DNA from: Brachynemurus nebulosus
Lineage: Eukaryota > Arthropoda > Insecta > Neuroptera > Myrmeleontidae
Direction of reading: 5' to 3'
DNA: 64,000 nucleotides
NCBI GenBank assembly: GCA_035578155.1
Contig: JAPWDM010000003.1
Coordinates: 66,766,142-66,830,141 of the forward strand
The notes beneath the pieces were generated by a model that saw only the letters and a list, made by a program, of their open reading frames with translations, was not told where the DNA came from and did no database searches. Of this stretch, positions 34,578-44,559 are shown piece by piece; position 1 is the first letter of the stretch; each line of letters starts with the position of its first letter. Position numbers and translations under genes: made by a program.

Positions 34578-35955
34578 TACTCTTTAGTCTGATTACAATA
34601 AATTTAAAAAAAAAAAAAAAATAAGTAATTTTTTTACCTATATTATAATCGGTTAATTTACCCTAATCAGAAATAACTATAAAAACAAAAAATTGCAATG
34701 TAAAATCAATGGACAATATTTGACAATTCGAAATGTCAAAAAGTTGCATAGGACTAAAAATCAACACTTTTGGTTTGGAGCTATTTAGGGCAAAACTAAT
34801 TATACAATATTGCATTGTCATCAAGGTTAGAAACGTATGCAAAATTTGAAACCTCTAGCTCAATTAGAACCTGTCTAAATTTTGATTCCAAGATTTGATC
34901 TAAACCAACATACTAACATAGCAAGTTAAATAAAAGCTTTTAAAAAAGTTTGCAATCAACAATATTTCAGTGCTCTCGCATGTATACGTTTGCTTATTTT
35001 TGACGGGTACTGTAGATAGACAATAATATTTTTGTAGAAAAAAACGTAAAATTTTCAACAACTATTAACATTATGTACATTATGATTGCTAAGCAATTAT
35101 TGTTTGTTCACCTTGAAAACATTATTATGATAAAGTAATGTGATAAATATATGAATTAATTACTTTTTAACTTACATAAATTTCTGAAATGAAAGTTTTA
35201 TATCTATTCTTACCATAGTTTGAAAAAAAAATTTTTTTGCATTTGTGCGTAAACTTTTTTTTAAATGTAAAGGTCACTCGTATTATTTATTAGATTGTAA
35301 CTTCCTAATTACAGCGAATAGAAAAAAACCTTTATATACTATTTACTTTTGTTCCGTACTGTGTTTGTTATTAAAAATATAAATAAAGGTTGGCATTAGT
35401 GGAATCAGCTTAACGTAACCAGTAGAACGTCATACTTAAGCGGAAACCCGCAAAATTCCCTATAATGTATGCTTATCGAAGTTTATATCAATAAAAAATT
35501 TTCAAAATGACGCATTGACTTTCAGCTAATATGAATTATTATCAACGGTAAAAGAGTCGACTACGAATTTAGAGAAAATACAATTTTCTTTAGGTATGTA
35601 TTTATGTCGTGAAAATTCAACATTAAAACGTTATCAAGTATAGTGAATCGTCTTAAGGGGCGAAATACCATTAGACAGACAAAAATAGTGACAATTACGG
35701 GAATTTTTTATCAAGGAAAAAACAGATCTATATTTTTGAGGTTTGAGTTTGAGATTTGGCAAGTTTGTTTGCCTGAAATTTGATTGTTTACTTTTATTGG
35801 TTTGAATTTCATTCACTTTCATCTCAGGGTGTGTCACGGGGGTCATGACTCCCGTGACCCACCCTCCGGATCTACCACTCGTTCAGCGTCTAACTAAAGT
35901 TGAAAGCTATTTCCATACTATATTTCGACATTATGTCCGGACAAATTGTCCTAAA
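34578..35955. other. Stretch without gene; one GC-rich hairpin
   Basis: AT-rich except for the hairpin at 35827-35864. The sequence around it (35640-35880) gives a minus-strand open frame without recognisable domains. Confidence 0.4.
35827..35864. repeat. GC-rich hairpin
   Basis: GTCACGGGGGTCATGACTCCCGTGAC is palindromic apart from one G/T pair, with GGG and CCC further out. It stands out in an AT-rich neighbourhood. Confidence 0.7.
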
Positions 35956-36904
35956 TTAGGATAAGTGCGGGAGAGATGCCGCAATAGCCATAGTTTGTCC
36001 GTTGATTGAAAGAGAGCGCTATTAATGGATTATATGTTTAAAATAAGTTACTTATTTAAGCTGTATATGGTAACATTTATGATTAAGTCCATCAGTTAAG
36101 TAATTACCCAACTTTTTATTATTGAAAAGTAAGTTTTTTAACATAATATTTTATCAAGCATTTAATTCATTAGAATTTAAGAATGTATACTTCATTGTTT
36201 TAATGAAAATGAGTTTTGTTATTAATTTAGGTATATTTTAAAAGTACTGTATAAAATTTTAGGTTGGAATTCCGCACTATGTTTGCTATAGCAACATGCG
36301 GCATCTATCCCAACAAAAAGGAGAGATGCCGCATTTAAAGTTGGTATAGATGCCGCATTATATTACATGTTAAAAACATAGACTTATATACCTTAATTGT
36401 GCAATTATTTTTTTTGGACTGTAAATTATGCCACGTAAATATAAAAGATCCATTAATGGATCAGAAAGAACCCTCATATTAGTGAAAATAACAAAAATAA
36501 TGATGATTGCCTATGTATTGAATGTTTTGAAAAGTACTCAGAAACAAAAAAAAAGTTGACTGGTTAAGATGTATAAAGTGCTAAAAATGGTTAAATAATA
36601 TGGCATGCATCATGTATGGAGATGTGTGTAAAATGCAAAACTTTTAATATGAACTATGCGGCGTCTCACCTGATTTGATGCGGCATCTCTCCCATAGGTG
36701 TGGGAGAGACGCCGCTTTGCAGGCTCTACAAAAAAAATGTTAATTATGAATCCTTTATGACTCAAAATTTAAAATTATTTATAAATAATTTTAAAGAACA
36801 ATATTTACATTTATTGTGTACCAAATTTCAAATCAATTAAATGCATACTTTAAGAATTATCAAGTGTTTTCAAAATGTGCGGCATCTCTCCCGCATTCAC
36901 CCGA
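35956..36904 (+). mobile_element. Internally deleted pogo/Tigger-like element
   Basis: The ends GGATAAGTGCGGGAGAGATG and CATCTCTCCCGCATTCACCC are inverted repeats. GAGAGATGCCGC or its complement recurs inside at about 36285, 36310, 36345, 36660, 36682 and 36703. Two transposase scraps lie in the middle, N-terminal MPRKYKR and a C-terminal zinc-finger-like CxxC segment. The 949-bp unit is well short of an autonomous pogo-type element. I could not settle the target duplication. Confidence 0.7.
36428..36648 (+). pseudogene. Pogo/Tigger-like transposase remnant
   Basis: ATG at 36428 opens with MPRKYKRSINGSERTL, like the start of pogo/Tigger transposases just before their psq-type DNA-binding helix. 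Almost at once, in the next frame (36481 onward), comes CLCIECFEKYSET, then DWLRCIKC, a stop codon, then KWLNNMAC. The CxxC, WxxCxxC spacing resembles the zinc-finger-like C-terminal tail of some pogo-type transposases. The helix-turn-helix and DDE domains between them are deleted. A frameshift and a stop make it non-functional. Confidence 0.6.
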
Positions 36905-37971
36905 ATTCATTAATACCAAAAATAACACAATAACAGTGTTATTATCACTAGTAGTAGTTCTTGTGTATATAGATTAACAAACCAACAACAGTGCAGTGTG
37001 GCGAGGTCATTACAATCGACAAATAAAGAGAATAATGAGCGAGCTGTATTTTAGAACACGTGACCACGTGCACCCCAGTACATGTGCATCGCGAAACTTT
37101 TTTTTTGCTCACACGACACTGTCCCGTCCCGGTGGCGTTGTGTGACGACCGCAATCGAGGAACAGCGGAACAGTGGCACGACGATCGTAAACGCATGTGA
37201 ATGAAAGTCGTATGTAACGGCTGTTGCAATAAATTTTGTCAATAACTTTCGTATTGCTGTACTTAAATAGCTTAACAAATCAATACAATCAACTCGAGAG
37301 AGTGAAATAATTACAGATCACCGTGTTATTGTATGTAATACGGAAGACAATTTGTTCTTTCTGCGCTGAAAATGTGAAAAATGTTGAAAATAAAAATTTA
37401 GATTGAATGAATGTATAGGTAAATGTTTTGACTTGTACGGAATGTGTTCGATTGTATCAAGTGAATAATTTTATGAATGTAACCTTTACATATATTACTA
37501 CCTATAGAGGTACAATACGTATCTCTCCACTAATGCAATCAGTGTGACCAGTAAGAGATAGAAAATATGTTATATACGTGCACGGTATTTACTTTGTATT
37601 GGTGCGCTAAACTGTGTATGTGTGCGTAATCGAATAGAGGTGGCAGTCACATGACCCTGTTTCGCATACATATGTGTGATACCACAACGCTACGTGTGGG
37701 GGTTCTACAGTGCTAACAACAATCAAATCCATTGTTGTTTGACTGACCTACACTGGGTGAATGCCACTGAGGCACTGACTACCTACGAGCCTAAGGTACA
37801 CAAAAATGCACACTGCAGATTTCATGATAGAGATAGTTGCTGTGTCTCCATTACTCCGTGGAGAGAACTGATTCATTTCCTGTTTTCAAATCACCCTGCA
37901 AAACCACTACTTTTGGCTCAAAATTTCTAAAAACTCTTATTATACTAATCTACTACAAATTTTTTCAATCT
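36905..37971. other. Stretch with GC-richer island
   Basis: Positions 37050-37240 are non-repetitive and CpG-rich for this window (GAACACGTGACCACGTGCAC with E-box-like CACGTG, and CCCGTCCCGGTGGCG). It is upstream of the rdx exon on the minus strand and is a candidate regulatory island or untranslated exon. No splice site decides. Confidence 0.35.
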
Positions 37972-38932
37972 TTAAGATACCGTCACAGTGTGATCGGCCG
38001 AAAAATAGACAATTTTCGTAATTTTTTTCGGACGGATAGGACGGGGGAATGGGGATGAATTTTCTTTACGATTAATACCACTATTTAACAATACAAAAAT
38101 ATTTTTTTTATTCATTTTTATTTAATTTTTATAATTATTATAATTTTTTGAAAAAGGTGTCTTTAAAGGGCGGATATTGGTGCCCACGATTGCGGGCCGC
38201 AGTTTTCATTTGGAAAAAAAAATAAATGGATTATCAATCTGTAGGTAAGCCGCTATGTTCCTATAGGAGCTTTTTTTTGAAATCTTCCTATTTTTCCACA
38301 CGGAAAACTGTAAAAAATTTTGTACTTTTGATTCAAACCGCCGCCATTTTTCATCAAATTTAAAAACAAAGCTTCCATAGGTATATAGCGGTTTACCTAC
38401 AGATTGATAATCTATTTGATTTTTTTTTACCAGATGAAAGCTACGATCGCAATCGTGGGCACCAATATCCGCCATTTTTTAAGGACACTTTTTTGAAAAA
38501 ATTATAACAATAATTAATATTAGAAAGGTTTAGTTTGTGAAAATCCATATTAAAAACATGGAATCGTTGCTTTGTCACTTTTCACAACAAAAATCGTACA
38601 AACACGAGTCGTTTCGGCCATTACGCCATCATCAGGTGAAAAACTTAACTAAAAAAAAACTTTTTCACCTGATGATGGCGTAATGGCTGAAAGTCGATTC
38701 GTGTTTGTACAATTTTTGTTGTGAAAAATGACAAAGCAATGATCCCATGTTTTTAAATTATAACAATTATAAAAAATAAATAAAAATGAATTTACAAAAT
38801 ATTTTTGTATTGTTAAATAGTGGTATTAATCGTAAAAAAAATCCATCCCTATTCGCTCATCCTATCCATCCGAAAAAAAAAATCGCGAAAATTTACTATT
38901 TTTCGCCCAATCACACTGTGATGGTACCTTAA
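37972..38932. mobile_element. TTAA foldback family B, copy D (interrupted)
   Basis: It starts TTAAGATACCGTCACAGTG and ends CTGTGATGGTACCTTAA. Both arms are present (GTGCCCACGATTGCGGGCC; GCGATCGTGGGC-like reverse; AGATTGATAATCTATTTG). The right arm is split by the hairpin insertion at 38512-38754. Noncoding. Confidence 0.82.
38512..38754 (+). mobile_element. Hairpin insertion 2 with hammerhead-like cores
   Basis: A 243-bp insertion in the right arm of family B copy D, flanked by exact AAATTATAACAAT (38499-38511 and 38755-38767). Positions 38552-38754 form a nearly perfect hairpin with arms of about 95 bp. The plus-strand core at 38669-38692 reads CTGATGA, T, GGC, loop, GGC, T, GAAA. The minus-strand core at 38612-38635 has the better paired GGC/GCC stem followed by GAAAC. 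The 13-bp target duplication is unlike any cut-and-paste class. Confidence 0.8.
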
Positions 38933-40412
38933 AGTAATTTTGTGCTTAAACTACATTACTGTGCGTAAACGTCATGTTTACGTCACGAAACAATTACGTC
39001 ACGTGAAAATTTACATGTGGAGGCAAAAAAATTTTCATAATTCATTACAATTTCATTTTCTTTTGCAGTTGCGGTATTATTGAATCAAAATTAAACTTGT
39101 AATCTGGTATGAAAACGATGTAAAAAATAATTAGGCCATGGCGTGTCTTGTAAGCATATGTTTCAAGTGTTAAAATGAGCGAAACATGTGCTCATATCAA
39201 GTCCGCCGTCTCTAAAAAAAAAAAAAAAAATAGTTTTACACGCAGTGTAAAAAGCACTAGATAACTTCATACCATCGACTTAAAAAAATTTAGTACTATT
39301 TTTAATTTTAAACATTTTGAAACTTAAAGGTCAAATCAATACATTATATTTAACGTAAAAATTTACACAGACTGTGTTACCGCAGCACGCTAAGAGATTT
39401 TGACATTTTTTTTCTACATATTTTGCAAAATTCATTAATCAAATTTTATGAATTGTTTTTGCAAAAAAATATTTTTAACAACAATTTATCATCAATTGTG
39501 AATTTCCTGTTGTTTTACTAATTTTGTACACTTGTCCACGAAAATGTGTTAACAGCTAACAGAGACTGGAATTTCAACAATTTCATAAATTGCAAAAATT
39601 TTTGTTAACATTTGAAAATAACAAATCTATGTGAATGAATTAAAACGCTTTTATCTTTCACCTTGAAGTGAATAATTGAAAAAACGCAATTTAAACAAAA
39701 TCAAAAAATAAATTTTCGAAAGAAAAACGAAATTGTGGTTTCTGTTCCGTTTGTAACACAATATTGTTTACAAAACTATGTTGTTTAAACGGTTTAGATT
39801 TTCAATTTAAAATGTTTTTTTACATGACAAGGTTAACGATAAAATCAATTAGAGACCTTGACAAAGAAAATTAGTTTTTTTTATTTTCTTTTTTTATTCG
39901 GAAGTAGAAAATTAGCAGAATTTTTTTTTTTATTGGCGTGTTAATTTCTTATCTTATCGTCGACTACCGTTTGACCTTCGTGCTGAAAAATTGAAACAGA
40001 AACGATACAAGCATTTAAAATAATCACCCCTGTATTATAAGGATTTTGTAATTTAATCTACATATCTGTACTTAAGTATACGTATTTGTTAGCATGTATG
40101 TAGCTATTTTCAGCAATATTATTGCTGACTTTTAACGACAGTGTTTTTTTTTTACAAGGTCGATACATATAGTGTTCCTCCCCTCCCCCGTGGTGTAACC
40201 GGCCCAACAGATTTATCAGATATGTACATACAACACATTTGTTGCTAATTAATTAGTATAGTTACTAAATCGACACGTGTTAAATATTTATGAGCAAAAA
40301 TCAGGTACAATTTTTTTTTTTTTAAATCAAATTCGAAATCAATTTTTAGGATTTCGTTTGCACAATTACGGAATCCTTATGTTTCCGTGAATTCTGGCGC
40401 TAGTGGTGCAGT
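38933..40412. other. AT-rich stretch without gene
   Basis: No exon or repeat termini recognised. It has A- and T-runs near 39214, 39920 and 40310. Confidence 0.5.
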
Positions 40413-40458
40413 CAACACGCACTTCACGTAAATTTCAATTTACGTGAAGTGCATGTTG
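40413..40458. repeat. 46-bp near-perfect palindrome
   Basis: CAACACGCACTTCACGTAAATT and AATTTACGTGAAGTGCATGTTG flank TC, with one mismatch. It ends 12 bp before the hAT-like terminus at 40471. Confidence 0.8.
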
Positions 40459-40470
40459 GATGTCTTAAAT

Positions 40471-40862
40471 CAGTGTTTTTTAACCTGTGGGTCGCGAAAC
40501 CTTTCTAAGAGGGTCGCAGTACCTACTTTAACAATAAAACCACTCTAGTTCAATATAGGATATTTAATAAAGAGAAGGTTACATTAATATGAGAGTTTCA
40601 TACTTTTGCACGATAAAGTTTCAAAATTGCCACTTATTTTCAATAACAGTAAATCCGAATTTTAAATAATTGTCGTCATATAGACACTTTTTCTTTGGTA
40701 TTGTTTTATTACTCTCATTGGAACTTGAAGTTGACGGTTGTGTGCATATGTTTCCAAAAACTGATCCATTTTCAATAAGTACAATGAGCATAGAATGTTG
40801 AATATTAGATAATAATAAGTGAGTAACTACTAAACAAGGTAATTCAATAAATTTAAACACTA
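40471..40862 (-). mobile_element. hAT remnant with ZBED-type transposase N-terminus
   Basis: CAGTGTTTTTTAACCTGTGG at 40471 is a hAT-type terminus and forms the 3' end relative to the minus-strand gene. The transposase N-terminal piece lies at 40621-40860, and the body of the gene is deleted between them. The other terminus is not seen, and a family E fragment begins at about 40877. Confidence 0.65.
40621..40860 (-). pseudogene. hAT transposase N-terminal fragment (ZBED5/SCAND3-like)
   Basis: A 79-codon minus-strand frame contains a Ser-rich linker (PSTSSSNESNK), a basic patch and then YDDNYLKFGFTVIENK. This matches the region just before the BED-type zinc finger in hAT transposases related to ZBED5/SCAND3. 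The frame stops right after, before the zinc-finger cysteines. DNA-binding, catalytic and dimerisation regions are all missing, so it is a dead fragment. The upstream part of the frame may not be coding. Confidence 0.6.
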
Positions 40863-40876
40863 ACGCGAGTTCACAG

Positions 40877-40945
40877 TAGTCCCCGGCTCAAGTCGCGTCA
40901 TGACAGTGGCTGTAATAGCTGAATTCCATTCTGGAAATTCGCTAA
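40877..40945 (+). repeat. Family E fragment, terminal part
   Basis: TCAAGTCGCGTCATGACAGT and GCTGTAATAGCTGAATTCC match the last 70 bp of the family E elements at 47787 and 60565. Confidence 0.8.
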
Positions 40946-41928
40946 TAGGCCACTAAAATGTTGATGGTCACTTTTTCGCCTTCTAAGCATCAATTTTTTC
41001 GAAGGAGGGGGGGGGGGGAATTTGCTGGCCTATTTACATAGAATTTTAAAGTTGTTTCAAATGAATAATTACTAATGTGATGATGACTCTTAATGACCTA
41101 TATTAATAGATCAAGTGCCATCATATTATGATTCACTAATAGACTAAATTGTTTCCAAACATGTTGAGTTGACTCATTCAATTACAAAAGAAACAATTTC
41201 GACTCCTCACAAAAAAAAAACTCCAATATGAAATTTCATTTCAAAATAAAGTTTGTCCACCTTTCTAAAATATTATTATCACATTAAATTTCAGAAATCA
41301 TTATATTTTATACATAAATATTTATAGGATATAATTTATATATGGACTAAATCAAAGAGAATTGCTAAAAGTTTTTGACTTAAAGATCGATAATAAACAT
41401 GGATATGACGCGCGATGAAAGTGAACAAAAAGCGTCCTCTATTTGGGAACCACACGTAGGCAGCACACTCAGTAGCTTCGAGAGAACCGACACACACTTA
41501 CACACAGTTAGTGGGAAAAAGATGGATAGACGTAACACGAGGAGTCAAGCAGGTTGTCGGTTGGGCCGCTCTTGATAAGACTGGGAAACATTTTAGTGAG
41601 TGTTTGTATTATATGTTGTATGTATGTGTATGAAGGGATGAATAATGGGTACGGGACCATGCACGGGTACGGTACACTAGCAAAGATACGATTGGTACGT
41701 GTGGTAAGTATTACGACGGTTGGCCTGGGCTAAACTAAATTCTCTCGCTCCGCGTTCCGTTGACTATGGCAACAACGTTTGTTGAATGAGACTTTGAAAA
41801 GCGGGGAACGGCGGGGGGTTGTAAAAGTATGGGTGATGTTGTTATTAATCAGCAGAAACCGGATTTATCAACTTTCATTGCCAGGCTACGAATATAGACT
41901 TTGTGAGGTGGCCAAATATTTTTTTAAG
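40946..41928. other. Stretch with GC-richer island
   Basis: Positions 41400-41830 are less AT-rich and non-repetitive, with GCACACTCAGTAGC (initiator-like TCAGT), ACGTGTGGTAAGTATT (plus-strand donor-like at 41702) and GGAACGGCGGGG. It is a candidate promoter or untranslated exon, with no coding frame I trust. Confidence 0.35.
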
Positions 41929-42041
41929 TTAAATACATAGAGGTTCATATATTATTTGTCGCGCGATATTGCGTGATTGGCCATATAGTAAAGTAGTAGA
42001 CGTATCACGCGATATCGCGTGATCGGCAATGAGCGTGTTAA
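41929..42041. mobile_element. TTAA-flanked piggyBac-like MITE, degenerate
   Basis: TTAA lies at 41929 and 42038. The right end reads inward as CACGCTCATTGCCGATCACG, typical of piggyBac-type MITEs. The 20-bp palindrome ATCACGCGATATCGCGTGAT lies at 42004-42023 and a decayed version (CGCGATATTGCGTGATTGGC) at 41964. The left terminus is not recognisable, so only one end is sound. Confidence 0.55.
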
Positions 42042-42306
42042 GAAACAACTGAAAGCACAAATTTGTGGAAAGAAATTTTACTTTTAGACAATCTGAATAT
42101 TGAACTTTTTTAATTTCTTTTTTTTTATAAATGAAATATTTCCAAACATTTAACATTAAATTTTTTTTTTCGATTAAAAAAATTCCTGAACTTCTCTAAA
42201 AATTAGGGGGCGCCCATAGGAATTCTTCTGAATCGCAACTTTGAGAGCTGCCGGGCAACCTCATCGGCTGCTTAGGTGTTACAAACACTGTGAATTAATT
42301 GCTTAA
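42042..42306. other. Short stretch without gene
   Basis: AT-rich DNA leading into the SINE. TTAATTGCTTAA at 42295-42306 is the likely left target duplication of that SINE. Confidence 0.4.
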
Positions 42307-42649
42307 CCAGCGGAGTGGCCGAGCGTGCTTAGGAACTTGCACTTGCCGACTGGTAGGTTGAAGGTTCGAATCCCGCGTGGCCGGCTATGCTTGTGAAGTT
42401 TTTCTGCCGTTTCCCTTCACAATTCCGGATGAATAGTTCCTTAAGAAGACGGCTGCAAACCCATACCTACCAAATCCTAGCCGTCACACCATTTTCCTTA
42501 TCTCCTCCACTCACATCATAAGTGTATAATGTAAAAAGATATTGTAAATAATATAAAAATAATAAAGATACAAATAATGATGTGGGTGGCATCAGTTATA
42601 GACTAAATAGCCTCAAAAAAGGACGTTAAACATATTATTATTATTATTG
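42307..42649 (+). mobile_element. tRNA-derived SINE
   Basis: The head contains GTGGCCGAGCG (A box of Ser/Leu-type tRNAs) and GGTTCGAATCC (B box) 45 bp apart, so it carries an internal RNA polymerase III promoter. A non-tRNA body follows (GAAGACGGCTGCAAACCC, TAGCCGTCACACC), then CAAAAAAGGACGTTAAACAT and an (ATT)n tail at about 42633-42648. ATTGCTTAA before and ATTGCTAA after are a plausible target duplication. A short ATT-repeat tail suggests mobilisation by a CR1/L2- or RTE-like partner. The acceptor stem is not well paired, so it is not a functional tRNA gene. Confidence 0.82.
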
Positions 42650-44242
42650 CTAATAAAATTTGGTAGTCCCAATAGTCAGAGAATTTCTTTAAGACGGCCA
42701 TTATTACTAAGGCCAACTTTAAGGCAGTATTTTAGTCTAGAATTTTTTTAAATTCGATTTTTATTTGTGTCATTTCGATTTTGATATAAGGTGTTATATT
42801 TCAAAATTTTAAATATATTTTTCTTGAAACCACATCTGTCAAGCTGGTCGACACGATAGGTCGAGCTCTATTTATTCAAACACAGACGATTGAAAACCAA
42901 TTTCAAAATTCCCTGACTTTTCCTGAATAAAATTCCAGGGCCTACCCCGAAAAAAATATTATTCAAATGTTAATTATTTCTAAAAATAAAGTCTTTTGAC
43001 GACCTTTTTTTAGAAAAACTGTCAATCGACGTTCTCGCCGAGACGAAAACTGAAAAAAGTCCCTAACTACGACTGAAATTCCCTGACTTTTCCAGGTTTT
43101 CCCGGTCGATCGCCACCCTAAAACGACTTCGAATTTGTTATGGACCTTCAATACATGTTGTTTTATGGTAAGGACTATTGACATTGCAAAATTTTAATTT
43201 TTACTATTTTTAAAAATGGGCAGTAAAAATGCTAATAGTTTTTTATTAATTCCTAAAAAAAGCATAAAATAAAATTTATCAGTACATTATAGAAAAGTGT
43301 ATCCCTGGTTATGAAACTTTATTCGAGGACATTCAAGTCCGATCTCTACTTATCATTTCAAAGTTTTATTTCACTCATTTCGACAATGCTTTTACAACAC
43401 AGCCATCATCCTTACCGGCTGCCACTGTCAGCCACGTACAGTTACTTTGCTCAAGGGGGTTACATATTATCCGAATTTACTGTAGTTGAAACGATTTCGT
43501 CTCTTCCTATACCCATCCGTTGCTCGATACCGTCCCCCCCACTCCCCACTGTCAGTATTTGTTATTCTCATCCACCCTCAAAAAAGAACTTCCATCTCAC
43601 TTTATTACACACTATACATATATCGAGTTTTCCATTGAATTTTCATTTTTCCACTTATATGTATTCGGGACCGAATGATTTTCGCAGTATTGCCGTCTAT
43701 TTTATCCGTAATTTATCTTCTGTTTTAATTTTATTTACGGAAAAATAGCTTTTTCGATTATGGAAATTTTAACTCATGAAACGAAAATAGAATAAAATAC
43801 ATTTTTTTTTTGTTTTTTATCGCAATTTGTGTATTTGATTTGCGTAATTATTTTACACGTCGCGTCGCGTCGTTTCAAATTTTTTTACGTCACACGCAAA
43901 TGACGTAAGATCAACATAAAGTATGTATATTATGTTCCTTTCTGTCCGTGTGTCCTCAGGGAGTCGTGAAATTGGAATTATTATTCACGTGTCAAATAGC
44001 AATGAAATGATTTCATTTCTCACCGGGTGTCACTTTTCATGTAACACAAAATTATCATCGGGAAGAAACAGAAAAAAGCGTAGCAACTTAATTGAACCTT
44101 TTTTTATGCGGTTTTTAAAAGAACAGCCATTAAAATGAATAATGTAAATCAAAAACAAGAGAAAGTAAGCAATCTTGAACATTAATTATAATAATTTACA
44201 TTGATGAAATTACTTATTGGCAGTTTTTAAGCATTTAACCAG
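42650..44242. other. Stretch without supported gene
   Basis: The longest open frame of the window (43311-43748, plus) lies here. It is Ser/His/Pro-rich with no domain, splice context or recognisable similarity, and I treat it as chance. A CGTCGCGTCGCGTCG run is at 43859. Confidence 0.4.
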
Positions 44243-44252
44243 TCAGTACATT

Positions 44253-44549
44253 AAACTTTGGGGTTATTCCAACTGCAAGTAAAATTATATAAATAATTAA
44301 AAGGAATCGAATTCCTGCAAAGTACGAGTAAATCAAATGTAGATCGAACAATAACACAGATTATTATCAAAGATTGTGAGAACAATCTTTGATAATGGCT
44401 TGAAGGCCGAAACATGTCAGATTTAACGGATATTTTTTTGACTTTTTTGATGGTTTTTTTATTATTTTTGACATGTAGATCTGTGTTATTGTTCGATCTA
44501 CATTTGATTTACTTTGCAGGAAGTTAATTCCTTTTGATTATTTATACAA
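44253..44549 (+). mobile_element. Hairpin insertion 3 with hammerhead-like core
   Basis: A 297-bp insertion flanked by exact TCAGTACATT (44243-44252 and 44550-44559). The outer arms (AGGAATCGAATTCCTGCAAA, AATCAAATGTAGATCGAACA) pair with 44465-44545. An inner hairpin (ATTATCAAAGATTGT/ACAATCTTTGATAAT) precedes the core at 44389-44412: TTGATAA, T, GGC, loop, GGCC, GAAAC, a degenerate form of the core at 11390 and 38512. TTCCAACTGCA near the left end is shared with the insertion at 11390. Confidence 0.75.
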
Positions 44550-44559
44550 TCAGTACATT

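Noticed and set aside
43311..43748. Longest open frame in the window (145 codons, plus strand)
   Set aside because: No recognisable domain, Ser/His/Pro-rich composition, no convincing splice or promoter context. The length is possible by chance in 64 kb of low-complexity DNA.
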